In this document: piece by piece, positions 7,310-15,196 of the stretch
Layout: each line of letters opens with the position of its first letter
How positions within the stretch are numbered: the first letter of the stretch is position 1
NCBI GenBank assembly: GCA_002440085.1
Contig: DJRM01000054.1
Span: forward strand, 7,928-23,325
Direction: 5' to 3'
From: Bacteroidales bacterium UBA6360
GTDB taxonomy: Bacteria > Bacteroidota > Bacteroidia > Bacteroidales > UBA932
Length of the DNA: 15,398 bases
Made by a program: the position numbers and the translations under genes
Notes under the pieces: model-generated
Seen by the model: only the letters and a program-made list of their open reading frames with translations
Told to the model about the DNA's origin: nothing
Databases searched by the model: none

Positions 7310-9121
7310 ATGAAAAAGAATCTATCGCTTATTGCGGCCGCGGCGCTCATGCTCGCGTTCGCTTCCTGCAACAAGGAAAATGTTGAAGACACTCCTGCCG
7401 AAAAGGAGAAATTCACCTTTGAACTCGGCGCTTCCGTCGGAAAACTTTCTCAGGGAGCGGTCTCCAGAACCGTCCTGAACGATGACTGGACCCTCTCGTG
7501 GGAGAAGGGAGACGTGCTGTCGCTCGTGACCGAAGACAAGGAATGGGCGGACGGCGTGAATTTCACGTACGACCCGTCGTCAAAGACGTTCGGCAGTGCC
7601 GACGCTTCCGTCTCGGCGGGATCACACACATTCAATGTCCTCTATGCTCCGGGACAGACCTATCGCCACAAGGCGGACGGAACCACGCATGAACTCAAGT
7701 CGGTTCAGGCTCTGGACTGCTCCGCGCCGACTGCCGCGCTGAAGGCCAATGACGCTCTTGCCGGACAGTTCTCGGCTGAAGCCCCGTTCGGGCAGACTCC
7801 ACAAGTGAAGATGTCTCACCTGTATGCGCTTATGAAAGTGACCGTGAAAAACAGCGGAGCCGCAGGCAAGATCACCAAGTTCGGGATGAAGGTCGCCGAG
7901 GGAACCAACCTCAGCGGCGTTCATGAGATTGACTTCTCCGCCTCTCCGGCCGCAAGATACAAGGAGGGCGGCTCCAACGCCATTACGCTGAACGTCGCGG
8001 GCGGGGACATCGCGGCAGGCGGTGAGCTTCCTCTCTATTTCATCGTCGCACCTCTTTCCGCCTACACCGGAGACGTGACTTTCACAGTAACGGCCGGCGG
8101 AAAGGACTACGAAAAGACTGTGCCTGTGCAGGAACTCACTTTCGCTCCCGGCAGCTACAACACGACGGCCTACACGGTGCAGCTCCCTGCCGATGAGGTC
8201 GTGATTTTCGACGGTCAGATGAGGAACGGTCTCGGCTATTCGACTGACGGCTGTGCCGGCTCGCCTGCTGTTTCGGACGGGCTGCTTACATTCAGACTCG
8301 ACAATTCAAAGAACTGGGCTGCGATGCAGATTCATGACACGAACTGGAAAGTGAAGCTTGACCTTTCGTCCCAAATCAACGCCGGGTACGCCCTGAACTT
8401 CAGATTCAAGTCTTCGCTCGGAGCGGTGAACTACGGGCAGTTCAGCGCCAATTTCCAGGATAAATACAATGTAGGAATTTTGAAATATGCCGTAGTTGAC
8501 GGCGAGTGGACGAAAGTTTCCATACCGCTTTCCGCTTTCGGTGCCGAGGACGGCTTCTGGAAAGAGATTACCCTCCTGAAATTTCAGTACAATGAGCTTT
8601 CCGCAGCCCAGGACATCAGCTTCAGTGACATAAGAATCGGCGCATACGAGCCTGCTCCCGTCATGTCCTTTACACTTTTTGACGGGGCTCTCAGGAACTC
8701 GCTCGTCTTGGAAATGGAAGGAAATACTACCGGAGTGTCAGTGGAGGAAAACCTGATAAAATGGGCCGTTCCAAAGTGCAGTTCATGGGCGACAATGAGG
8801 TTTAACCACGCGAATTGGGGGAAGTTTGATATTTCCGCACAGCGCGAAGCCGGATATTCTCTGACTTTCCGCCTAAAGGAAGAGTCCGGAGCCGACCTTG
8901 AACTTGCAAGCCTTAATGTCAATCTGATGGGGGCGAGCGGCAACGCCGGCATTACCGGACTTGAGAAGTATGCGTCCAGGGACGGCGAGTGGACGAAAGT
9001 CTCCGTGCCTTTGGCTGACTTTAACTATTCGGGCTGGAAGGACACGCAGAATTTCAAGATTCAGTATGAAAAGGTCGCCGCTGCAAAGACGCTTTACATT
9101 GACAGTGTGGAGATTAAATGA
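7310..9121 (+). CDS. Putative surface glycan-binding lipoprotein: fimbrillin-like N-domain plus two carbohydrate-binding-like modules
   Basis: A 603-residue protein with lipoprotein signal MKKNLSLIAAAALMLAFASC (lipidated Cys20). Residues ~35-290 resemble the fimbrillin/Mfa-like family: SRTVLNDDWTLSWEKGDVLSL, then FTYDPSSKTFGSAD, a YAPG segment, SHLYALMKVTVKNS, LYFIVAPLS and a closing TFAPGSYNTTAYTV. Residues ~297-446 and ~455-603 are two tandem beta-sandwich modules that share the pattern [VT][IL]FDG..RN.L ... W..M ... W ... D[LI]S.Q..AGY.L.FR ... DGEWTKVS[IV]PL..F ... [FK]F[KQ][IY]QY. The last module is about 55% identical by hand alignment to the C-terminal module of the GH5 protein. No catalytic domain is visible, so a binding role (SGBP, analogous to SusE/F position) is the best call; an enzyme of unknown family is unlikely. 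Its stop overlaps the next start as ATGA. Confidence 0.8.
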   Translation: MKKNLSLIAAAALMLAFASCNKENVEDTPAEKEKFTFELGASVGKLSQGAVSRTVLNDDWTLSWEKGDVLSLVTEDKEWADGVNFTYDPSSKTFGSADASVSAGSHTFNVLYAPGQTYRHKADGTTHELKSVQALDCSAPTAALKANDALAGQFSAEAPFGQTPQVKMSHLYALMKVTVKNSGAAGKITKFGMKVAEGTNLSGVHEIDFSASPAARYKEGGSNAITLNVAGGDIAAGGELPLYFIVAPLSAYTGDVTFTVTAGGKDYEKTVPVQELTFAPGSYNTTAYTVQLPADEVVIFDGQMRNGLGYSTDGCAGSPAVSDGLLTFRLDNSKNWAAMQIHDTNWKVKLDLSSQINAGYALNFRFKSSLGAVNYGQFSANFQDKYNVGILKYAVVDGEWTKVSIPLSAFGAEDGFWKEITLLKFQYNELSAAQDISFSDIRIGAYEPAPVMSFTLFDGALRNSLVLEMEGNTTGVSVEENLIKWAVPKCSSWATMRFNHANWGKFDISAQREAGYSLTFRLKEESGADLELASLNVNLMGASGNAGITGLEKYASRDGEWTKVSVPLADFNYSGWKDTQNFKIQYEKVAAAKTLYIDSVEIK

Positions 9122-11406
9122 GACTTTCAGCCAAGACTCTGATTCTGCCGGCCGCCGCGCTGACCGTGCTTCTGACGGCATTCTCGCGCAAACCGGTCTA
9201 TCTCGACGACACGCGTCTGCTTGAGGCGCGTGTCGAGGACGCTCTGTCACGGATGACGCTTGAGGAGAAGGTGGCGGTGCTTCATGCACAGTCCAAATTT
9301 TCGTCAGCCGGTGTGAGGCGACTCGGCATTCCGGAACTGTGGTGTACCGACGGTCCTAATGGCATACGTCCCGAGGTGCTCTGGGACGAGTGGCGGCAGG
9401 CCGGCTGGACCAGTGACTCCTGTGTCGCCTATCCGGCCCTGACCTGTCTTGCCGCGACATGGAACGAGGAAATGGCCGCTCTTTTCGGAAAGTCAATCGG
9501 AGAGGAAGCACGCTACCGCGAGAAGGACGTGCTGCTCGGCCCGGGCGTGAATATCTACAGGACACCGCTGAACGGAAGGAATTTCGAATATATGGGCGAG
9601 GATCCGTTCCTTGCGTCGAGGCTGGTCGTGCCGTATGTCCGGGGAGTGCAGGAGAACGGCGTGGCGGCCTGCGTGAAGCACTTTGCCCTGAACAACCAGG
9701 AGGCCAATAGGCACGCCTATGAGGCCGTGGTGGATGACCGCACTCTCCATGAGATTTATCTCCCTGCGTTCAAGGCTGCCGTTCAGGAAGGCGGAGCGTG
9801 GGCCGTGATGGGCTCCTACAATAAATACAAGGGCGAGTTCTGCTGCCATAACCGCTATCTTCTGAACGACATCCTGAAAGGGGACTGGGGCTATGACGGA
9901 GTGGTGATTTCGGACTGGGGAGGAACGGAGGACACCGGTCAGGCAATCTCCAACGGGCTTGACCTTGAATTCGGCACCGGCACAGACGGGATGACGACGG
10001 GGTGGAACGGCTATGACGCCTACCACCTTGCCGGCCCGTATCTTGAGGGATTGCGAAGCGGAGAGGCTTCCGAGGAAGTCCTGAACGACAAGGTGCGCCG
10101 AGTGCTGCGGCTCATTTTCCGCACGGCGATGAACCGTGAAAAGCCGTTCGGCTCGCTGTGCTCTCCGGAACATGATGCCGCGGCGCGGAAAATCGCCTCC
10201 GAGGGCATTGTCCTGCTGAAAAATGACGGGGCTGTTCTGCCTCTTGACCATAGACGTGTACGCCGTATTGCAGTAGTCGGAGAGAATGCGCTGAAGCGGC
10301 TGACTGTGGGCGGCGGCTCGTCGTCGCTGAAGGTGCGTCATGAATGCACGCCGCTGGAGGGTCTGACGGCGGCTGCCGGAGACAGCGTTCAGATTGTGTA
10401 TGAGCGCGGCTATGTCGGCGACGTGACCGGATTCCTCGACGGGGTTTCGACAGGACAGGACCTGAGGGAGAGCCGCAGCGCGGAACAGCTGGTTTCCGAT
10501 GCCGTGAAGGCCGCCTCGGAGGCTGACGCGGTGATTTTTGTCGGCGGGCTCAACAAGGCTCACGGCAACGACAGCGAGGGCTCGGACCGGCTGTCTCTCT
10601 CTCTTCCGTACGGGCAGGACTCTCTGATTGAGGCCCTTGCGGGGGCAAATCCTAATCTTGCCGTGGTTCTTGTCAGCGGGAATGCCGTGGCGATGCCATG
10701 GGTGGAGACCGTCCCGGCTATTGTGCAGGCGTGGTATCTCGGCTCGCAGGCAGGATATGCGCTCGCGGATGTGCTGTTCGGCAACGTGAACCCTTCCGGC
10801 AAGCTTCCGTTCACCTTTCCCGTCCGTCTTGAGGACAACGGGGCGCACGCCACGGGTTCCTACAGCGCGGAAAGCCTCACGGCGAACTACGCTGAAGGGA
10901 TTTATGTCGGCTACCGCCGGGCGGAGAAATATGCCGTGAAGCCTCTTTTCGCATTCGGGCACGGATTGAGCTACACGGAGTTCAGTTACGGACAGGCCAG
11001 AACAAGCGGAAAGACAATGCGCGTCCCTGATTCGCGGACTGCATTGAAGGATAGTGATATAAGGGTCGGTGCGAAATCTCGTCCCGCTCTCTCCGTCTCG
11101 GTTCCGGTGACCAATTCCGGCAGCGTCACAGGCAAGGAAACGGTGCAGTTCTATGTGGGTTTTGACGAGCCGCTCCCTCCCTCGGAAAATGTTGCCGACC
11201 GCCCCGTGAAGGAACTCAAGGGCTTCCGCAAGGTGGAGCTTGCACCGGGCGAGACCCGGACAGTCACTGTTGAAATCCGCCCCGATGACCTGCGGCGCTA
11301 CGATGCCTCGCTGTCCCGTTGGGTGCTTGACAAGGGCCGCTACACGGTCCATGTAGGCTCGGCGTCGGACGATATACGCACAACCGTTTCATTTGAAGTT
11401 CGTTAG
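9118..11406 (+). CDS. GH3 beta-glucosidase-type exo-enzyme, exported
   Basis: A 762-residue protein whose ATG overlaps the previous stop (ATGA at 9118-9121), indicating translational coupling. GH3 N-terminal barrel: LWCTDGPNGIR, LAATWNEEMA, LLGPGVNIYRTPLNGRNFEY, GEDPFLASRL, the KHFALNNQE motif with Lys187-His188, MGSYNKYKGEFCCHN, and YDGVVISDWGGT with the nucleophile Asp266 (GAC at 9913). C-terminal alpha/beta domain: EGIVLLKNDGAVLPL and GNDSEGSDRLSLSLP, where Glu487 is the likely acid/base. A fibronectin-III-like domain closes the protein (PVTNSGSVTGKETVQFYV, ELKGFRKVELAPGET). It should release terminal beta-linked glucose or a related sugar from imported or surface oligosaccharides; exact specificity is not visible. 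The signal sequence ends in LLTAFSRKP: where a lipobox Cys would be expected there is Arg24, so it is either a type-I signal or a degenerate lipoprotein signal. Confidence 0.93.
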   Translation: MRLSAKTLILPAAALTVLLTAFSRKPVYLDDTRLLEARVEDALSRMTLEEKVAVLHAQSKFSSAGVRRLGIPELWCTDGPNGIRPEVLWDEWRQAGWTSDSCVAYPALTCLAATWNEEMAALFGKSIGEEARYREKDVLLGPGVNIYRTPLNGRNFEYMGEDPFLASRLVVPYVRGVQENGVAACVKHFALNNQEANRHAYEAVVDDRTLHEIYLPAFKAAVQEGGAWAVMGSYNKYKGEFCCHNRYLLNDILKGDWGYDGVVISDWGGTEDTGQAISNGLDLEFGTGTDGMTTGWNGYDAYHLAGPYLEGLRSGEASEEVLNDKVRRVLRLIFRTAMNREKPFGSLCSPEHDAAARKIASEGIVLLKNDGAVLPLDHRRVRRIAVVGENALKRLTVGGGSSSLKVRHECTPLEGLTAAAGDSVQIVYERGYVGDVTGFLDGVSTGQDLRESRSAEQLVSDAVKAASEADAVIFVGGLNKAHGNDSEGSDRLSLSLPYGQDSLIEALAGANPNLAVVLVSGNAVAMPWVETVPAIVQAWYLGSQAGYALADVLFGNVNPSGKLPFTFPVRLEDNGAHATGSYSAESLTANYAEGIYVGYRRAEKYAVKPLFAFGHGLSYTEFSYGQARTSGKTMRVPDSRTALKDSDIRVGAKSRPALSVSVPVTNSGSVTGKETVQFYVGFDEPLPPSENVADRPVKELKGFRKVELAPGETRTVTVEIRPDDLRRYDASLSRWVLDKGRYTVHVGSASDDIRTTVSFEVR

Positions 11407-11407
11407 C

Positions 11408-11435
11408 ATGAACATATATCCATGAATATATATCC
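11408..11435 (+). repeat. Two tandem 14-bp imperfect repeats in the GH3/GH97 gap
   Basis: ATGAACATATATCC is followed directly by ATGAATATATATCC (one mismatch), and a partial third unit (ATAAACATG) leads into the start codon at 11442. Each of the first two units opens a minigene reading Met-Asn-Ile-Tyr-Pro-stop, ending in TGA and TAA. The stretch is AT-rich in an otherwise GC-rich operon and is the only internal gap without tight coupling. It may be a simple slippage duplication or a leader affecting translation of the GH97-GH37 gene; the sequence alone does not decide. Confidence 0.75.
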
Positions 11436-11441
11436 ATAAAC

Positions 11442-14400
11442 ATGAGAAAATACATCCTTTCGTTACTTTCGCTTCTCGCGGCGGCCTCTCTCGGCGCACA
11501 GACGCTCGAATCCCCGGACGGCAGGTCCTCCGTGACATTTTTTATCGACGATGACGGACATCCTCTGTACAGCCTCACATGGCATGGGAAGGAGGTCGTG
11601 AAACCCGGAAGACTCGGATTCATGATACGCGGACTCTATGACCGCACCTCGTCCGAATTCAGCGAGGGCTTCGAGCTTATATCCTCGGAAACCTCCTCCT
11701 TCGACGAGGTCTGGACTCCGGTGTGGGGCGAGGAAGAGAAAATACGCGACCGTCACAATGAAATGGTTGTCAGACTGTTGCATAAGCCCGACGGACGGAG
11801 GATGGATATATGCTTCAGGCTATTTGACGACGGTCTGGGATTCCGCTACAGCTTTCCGGCGCAGGACGGGATGACCTATTTCGTGATTACGGACGAGCTT
11901 ACGGAATTTGCGATGACGGGAGACCATACGGCCTGGTGGATTCCCGGAGACTACGACACGCAGGAGTATGACTACACGAGGTCGCGTCTGAGCGAAATCC
12001 GGGGCAGGCTCGGCGGGGCGGTGGACTACAACCTTGCGCAGTCGATATTCTCGGACACCGGAGTCCAGACCTCGCTCCAGATGAAGACGGACGACGGACT
12101 TTACGTAAATCTCCATGAGGCCGCCCTGGTGAACTACCCGGCGATGCACCTTCTGCTTGACGACGCTGCCCTTGTGTTCAAGGCGCATCTGACGCCCGAC
12201 CCCAACGGCGACCTCGCCTATATGCAGACCCCGTGCACTACCCCGTGGAGGACAATCATAGTTTCCGACGACGCCCGCGACATACTCGCAAGCCGCATCA
12301 CCCTCAATCTCAACGAGCCTTGCCGGATAGAGGACACGTCGTGGATTCACACCTGCAAGTATGTCGGAGTGTGGTGGGAGATGATTACCGGAAAGAGCGA
12401 GTGGTCATATACATACGACCTGCGCAGCGTGCACCTTGACACTGACGACTACACTCGGCTTGCGCCTCACGGCCGCCACGGCGCAACGACGGAGAACGTT
12501 ATGAAATACATTGACTTCGCTGCGGAAAACGGCTTCGACGGGGTGCTCGTCGAGGGATGGAACATCGGATGGGAGGACTGGTTCGGGAAAATGAAGGACT
12601 ATGTCTTTGACTTTGTTACCCCATATCCGGACTTCGACCTGCGGCGGATAGAGGAATATGCCGCGTCCAGGGGCGTGAGGATGATTATGCATCACGAGAC
12701 CTCAGGTTCCGTACGGAACTACGAGCGCCATCTTGACACGGCCTACACTTTCATGAATGAGCATGGTTACGATGCCGTCAAGAGCGGATATGTCGGGAAC
12801 ATAATCCCGAAGGGGAACAACCACTACAACCAGCGGATGGTGAACCACTACCTCTATGCCGTCACTGAGGCCGCGAAGCATCATATAATGGTCAATGCCC
12901 ATGAGGCTGTTCGTCCGACCGGGCTCTGCCGCACATGGCCGAACCTTATCGGAAACGAATCCGCAAGGGGCACTGAGTATCAGGCCAATGCCGGCAATGC
13001 TCCGGGACACGTCACGATTCTGCCGTTTACCCGTCTGATCGGAGGTCCTATGGACTACACCCCCGGCATTTTCGAACAGGATATGTCGAAAGTCAATCCG
13101 CGCAATCCGAACAAGGCTAAGTGCACGATTGCCAACCAGTTGGGCATCTATGTCGTGATGAGTTCTCCGCTTCAGATGGCCGCGGACCTTCCGGAGAACT
13201 ATGAACGGTTTCCGGATGCCTTTCAGTTCATAAAGGACGTGGCTCTGGACTGGTCTGAAAGCCGCTATCTTGAGGCCGAACCGGGCGAGTACATCACGGT
13301 GGCACGCCGCGCCAAGGACAGCGGCCTGTGGTTCGTAGGCAACTGCACCGGAGAGCACGCTCATGTCTCGGAGATTGCATTCGACTTCCTCGAACCTGGA
13401 AAGACTTTCGTCGCCACTGTCTATGCCGACGCCCCGTCGGCCGACTACCGCACGAATCCTCAGGCCTATACGGTGACGCGATACCGCTGCGACAACCGCA
13501 GCCGTCTGGTTCAGAAGGCCGTCGCTGCCGGCGGATATGCCGTATCTTTTCGGGAGGCTACCCCGGAAGACTTCACGCTGCCATTTCTCTGCGGCTCTTC
13601 GGCCGGGGAGGTCAGGGAGTTCATCGTGTCCTCTTGGCCGGAGACTGTCCGCAGCAATACGGAGGATGAAGGGGCGCGTTTTGGACTCCCATATCCATAC
13701 ACCGTTCCGAGTATCAGCGGCGCTTTTCAGGAAATGTACTACTGGGACACATTCTTTACTGACGAGGGGCTTATTCTCGACGGATTTGTGGAGCAGGCAC
13801 GCAATAATGTGGAGGATATGCTCCATATAGTCGAGCGGTTCGGCAAGATGCTCAACGGCAGCGCGACATGGTTCCTGAACCGCTCCCAGCCGCCGTATCT
13901 CAGCATGATGATACGCAGTGTCTATGAAGCCACCGGTGACAGGGACTGGCTTGCCCGCGTGCTTCCAGGTCTGGAAAAGGAATATGACTTCTGGATGACT
14001 TCGAGGGTTTCTCCCTGCGGGCTGAACCGCTACGGCAATGAGGCGACGGATGAGGAGAAGCTTGAATTCATCGGGCTTCTTAAAGAGCGTTTCGGCCCAG
14101 GGTTCGACACCGGTGGGCTTTCCCGAGACGAACTGCTCCGCATCGGCTCCCACTACATTGCCGAGGCGGAGTCCGGGTGGGACTTCACGCCGAGATTCGA
14201 TGGCCGCTGCGAGGATTTCTGCCCTGTTGATTTGAATTCGAACCTCTATCTTTACGAGATGAATTTCTCCTTCTTTGCCTCTGAGCTTGGCGACGGTGCT
14301 TCCGCCCGCCGTTGGGTGAAGGCTGCGGCACGAAGAAACCGCCTGATGCACAAGCTTATGCGAGACGGCAAGTCAGGGCTGTTCTTTGACTATGACCATG

Positions 14401-14873
14401 TCAACGACCGGCGCTCCGACGTGCTCTCCGCCGCCGTGTTCAGCCTTCTTTTCTCGGGAGCCGCCGACCGGCGTGATGCCGCCGCCATTGCAGGCACTCT
14501 GTGTGCGGACAATCTGCCGCTCTCGCCTGATGCTCCCGGCGACCCTTTCCGTCTTGAATATCCTCATGGAATCTCGGCGTGCGCATACGGCGATTACCGC
14601 CGCTCCTGCCAATGGGCCTATCCTAACGGATGGGCGCCGCTTCAGTACCTCGCCGTAAATGGTCTTCTCCGCTATGGCTACGACGCTGATGCCCGGCGCA
14701 TAGCCGTGAAATACCTCGACACCGTGGTCTCCACCTTTGCCGAAACCGGCAATCTCTGGGAGAAATACAATGCCGTCGAGGGCAATATCAATGTCAGCAA
14801 TGAATACGAGATGCCCACAATGCTCGGCTGGACCGCCGGCACTTTCCGCGTCCTCAGTGAATTGCTGCGCTAA
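11442..14873 (+). CDS. GH97 (SusB-like) alpha-glucosidase fused to a GH37 trehalase-like domain
   Basis: A 1143-residue exported enzyme; MRKYILSLLSLLAAASLGAQ is a type-I signal with cleavage near AQ, so it is likely periplasmic. Residues ~22-705 form a complete GH97: N-terminal sandwich (LESPDGRSSVTF), barrel with GFDGVLVEGWNIGWEDWFG, IMHHETSGS (Glu419), VNAHEAVRPTG (Glu488), ARGTEYQ (Glu512) and GGPMDYTPGIF. The spacing Glu419-488-512 equals that of SusB Glu439-508-532, the inverting, calcium-dependent alpha-glucosidase subgroup. Residues ~715-1143 form a GH37-like (alpha/alpha)6 domain: SWPETVRSNT, FQEMYYWDTFFTDEGL, NRSQPPYLSMM, SGWDFTPRF with catalytic-acid Asp914, PVDLNSNLYLYE, QWAYPNGWAPLQYLA, EKYN and NEYEMPTMLGW with catalytic-base Glu1121. 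The Arg residues of the trehalase PGGRF and RPES motifs are not found (SGAF; no RPES). No stop or frameshift separates the halves, so the fusion is real in this sequence. Last gene of the operon. Confidence 0.92.
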   Translation: MRKYILSLLSLLAAASLGAQTLESPDGRSSVTFFIDDDGHPLYSLTWHGKEVVKPGRLGFMIRGLYDRTSSEFSEGFELISSETSSFDEVWTPVWGEEEKIRDRHNEMVVRLLHKPDGRRMDICFRLFDDGLGFRYSFPAQDGMTYFVITDELTEFAMTGDHTAWWIPGDYDTQEYDYTRSRLSEIRGRLGGAVDYNLAQSIFSDTGVQTSLQMKTDDGLYVNLHEAALVNYPAMHLLLDDAALVFKAHLTPDPNGDLAYMQTPCTTPWRTIIVSDDARDILASRITLNLNEPCRIEDTSWIHTCKYVGVWWEMITGKSEWSYTYDLRSVHLDTDDYTRLAPHGRHGATTENVMKYIDFAAENGFDGVLVEGWNIGWEDWFGKMKDYVFDFVTPYPDFDLRRIEEYAASRGVRMIMHHETSGSVRNYERHLDTAYTFMNEHGYDAVKSGYVGNIIPKGNNHYNQRMVNHYLYAVTEAAKHHIMVNAHEAVRPTGLCRTWPNLIGNESARGTEYQANAGNAPGHVTILPFTRLIGGPMDYTPGIFEQDMSKVNPRNPNKAKCTIANQLGIYVVMSSPLQMAADLPENYERFPDAFQFIKDVALDWSESRYLEAEPGEYITVARRAKDSGLWFVGNCTGEHAHVSEIAFDFLEPGKTFVATVYADAPSADYRTNPQAYTVTRYRCDNRSRLVQKAVAAGGYAVSFREATPEDFTLPFLCGSSAGEVREFIVSSWPETVRSNTEDEGARFGLPYPYTVPSISGAFQEMYYWDTFFTDEGLILDGFVEQARNNVEDMLHIVERFGKMLNGSATWFLNRSQPPYLSMMIRSVYEATGDRDWLARVLPGLEKEYDFWMTSRVSPCGLNRYGNEATDEEKLEFIGLLKERFGPGFDTGGLSRDELLRIGSHYIAEAESGWDFTPRFDGRCEDFCPVDLNSNLYLYEMNFSFFASELGDGASARRWVKAAARRNRLMHKLMRDGKSGLFFDYDHVNDRRSDVLSAAVFSLLFSGAADRRDAAAIAGTLCADNLPLSPDAPGDPFRLEYPHGISACAYGDYRRSCQWAYPNGWAPLQYLAVNGLLRYGYDADARRIAVKYLDTVVSTFAETGNLWEKYNAVEGNINVSNEYEMPTMLGWTAGTFRVLSELLR

Positions 14874-14886
14874 AAGAACCGTATTT

Positions 14887-15030
14887 TCATTTTTTCTCGA
14901 CCCTGGCAATCTCCGAGGCGAGCTTCGCGGTTATCGTGCCGTCGTAGTCGCTGATTGCCTTGGCTATGGCTGCGGTATAGGCCTCGACAATTTCGGTCTT
15001 CGTATGTGCTGGTTGCTCAGCACCACGAAA
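14887..15030 (-). pseudogene. C-terminal remnant of an unidentified gene
   Basis: On the - strand, 47 codons are open between an in-frame TAA at 15031-15033 and a TGA at 14887-14889. The final ~37 residues (TKTEIVEAYTAAIAKAISDY, then DGTITAKLASEIARVEKK) look like genuine amphipathic, helix-forming protein with normal codon composition, but there is no ATG, GTG or TTG start in frame. It is therefore best read as the tail of a gene broken by deletion or insertion, whose upstream part is gone or frameshifted. I do not recognise the family. It converges on the PUL operon, 13 bases from its end. A chance open frame is possible. Confidence 0.4.
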
Positions 15031-15033
15031 TTA

Positions 15034-15196
15034 TTTTCTGAAAACGGGCAACACTCATTATGGTATTATGTGTGGTAGAATAATTTGTTCCCCGAAGCCA
15101 CAAGCATCTGCGCGACTACATTCTCCCGAATGCGCCTGCATGGGCTGAGGCTATGTCAGAAACAGTCTCTGGACAGTCCGCTAAGTCCGTCGAAGA
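15034..15196. other. AT-richer spacer between two - strand gene ends; no gene seen
   Basis: This stretch separates the remnant at 14887-15030 from the nuclease-type gene. It is visibly more AT-rich than the operon around 15028-15090 and holds an 8-bp inverted repeat (AAATTATT at 15028-15035, AATAATTT at 15079-15086) with a 43-base loop, too weak to be called a terminator. Only very short ORFs are present: a 13-codon - strand ORF opening MSVARFQKIISWC, and a start-less + strand frame. I see no promoter, tRNA or insertion-sequence end that I can defend. Confidence 0.5.

Noticed and set aside
9493..11352. 619-codon open frame on the - strand
   Set aside because: It lies wholly antisense to the GH3 gene, whose + frame holds every family motif. 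Its Arg/Val/His-rich composition is typical of a GC-rich shadow frame.
12702..14351. 549-codon open frame on the - strand
   Set aside because: Antisense to the GH97-GH37 gene; no recognisable domain, and the + strand frame covers two complete catalytic domains.
14737..15078. 113-codon + strand ORF running past the end of the GH97-GH37 gene
   Set aside because: Its first third overlaps the GH37 coding sequence out of frame, and its remainder is antisense to the more protein-like - strand remnant. Ser/Cys/Gly-rich with no motif.
15028..15086. Inverted repeat AAATTATT / AATAATTT as a terminator or mobile-element end
   Set aside because: Stem of 8 A/T pairs with a 43-base loop and no U-tract or target duplication; too weak to call.
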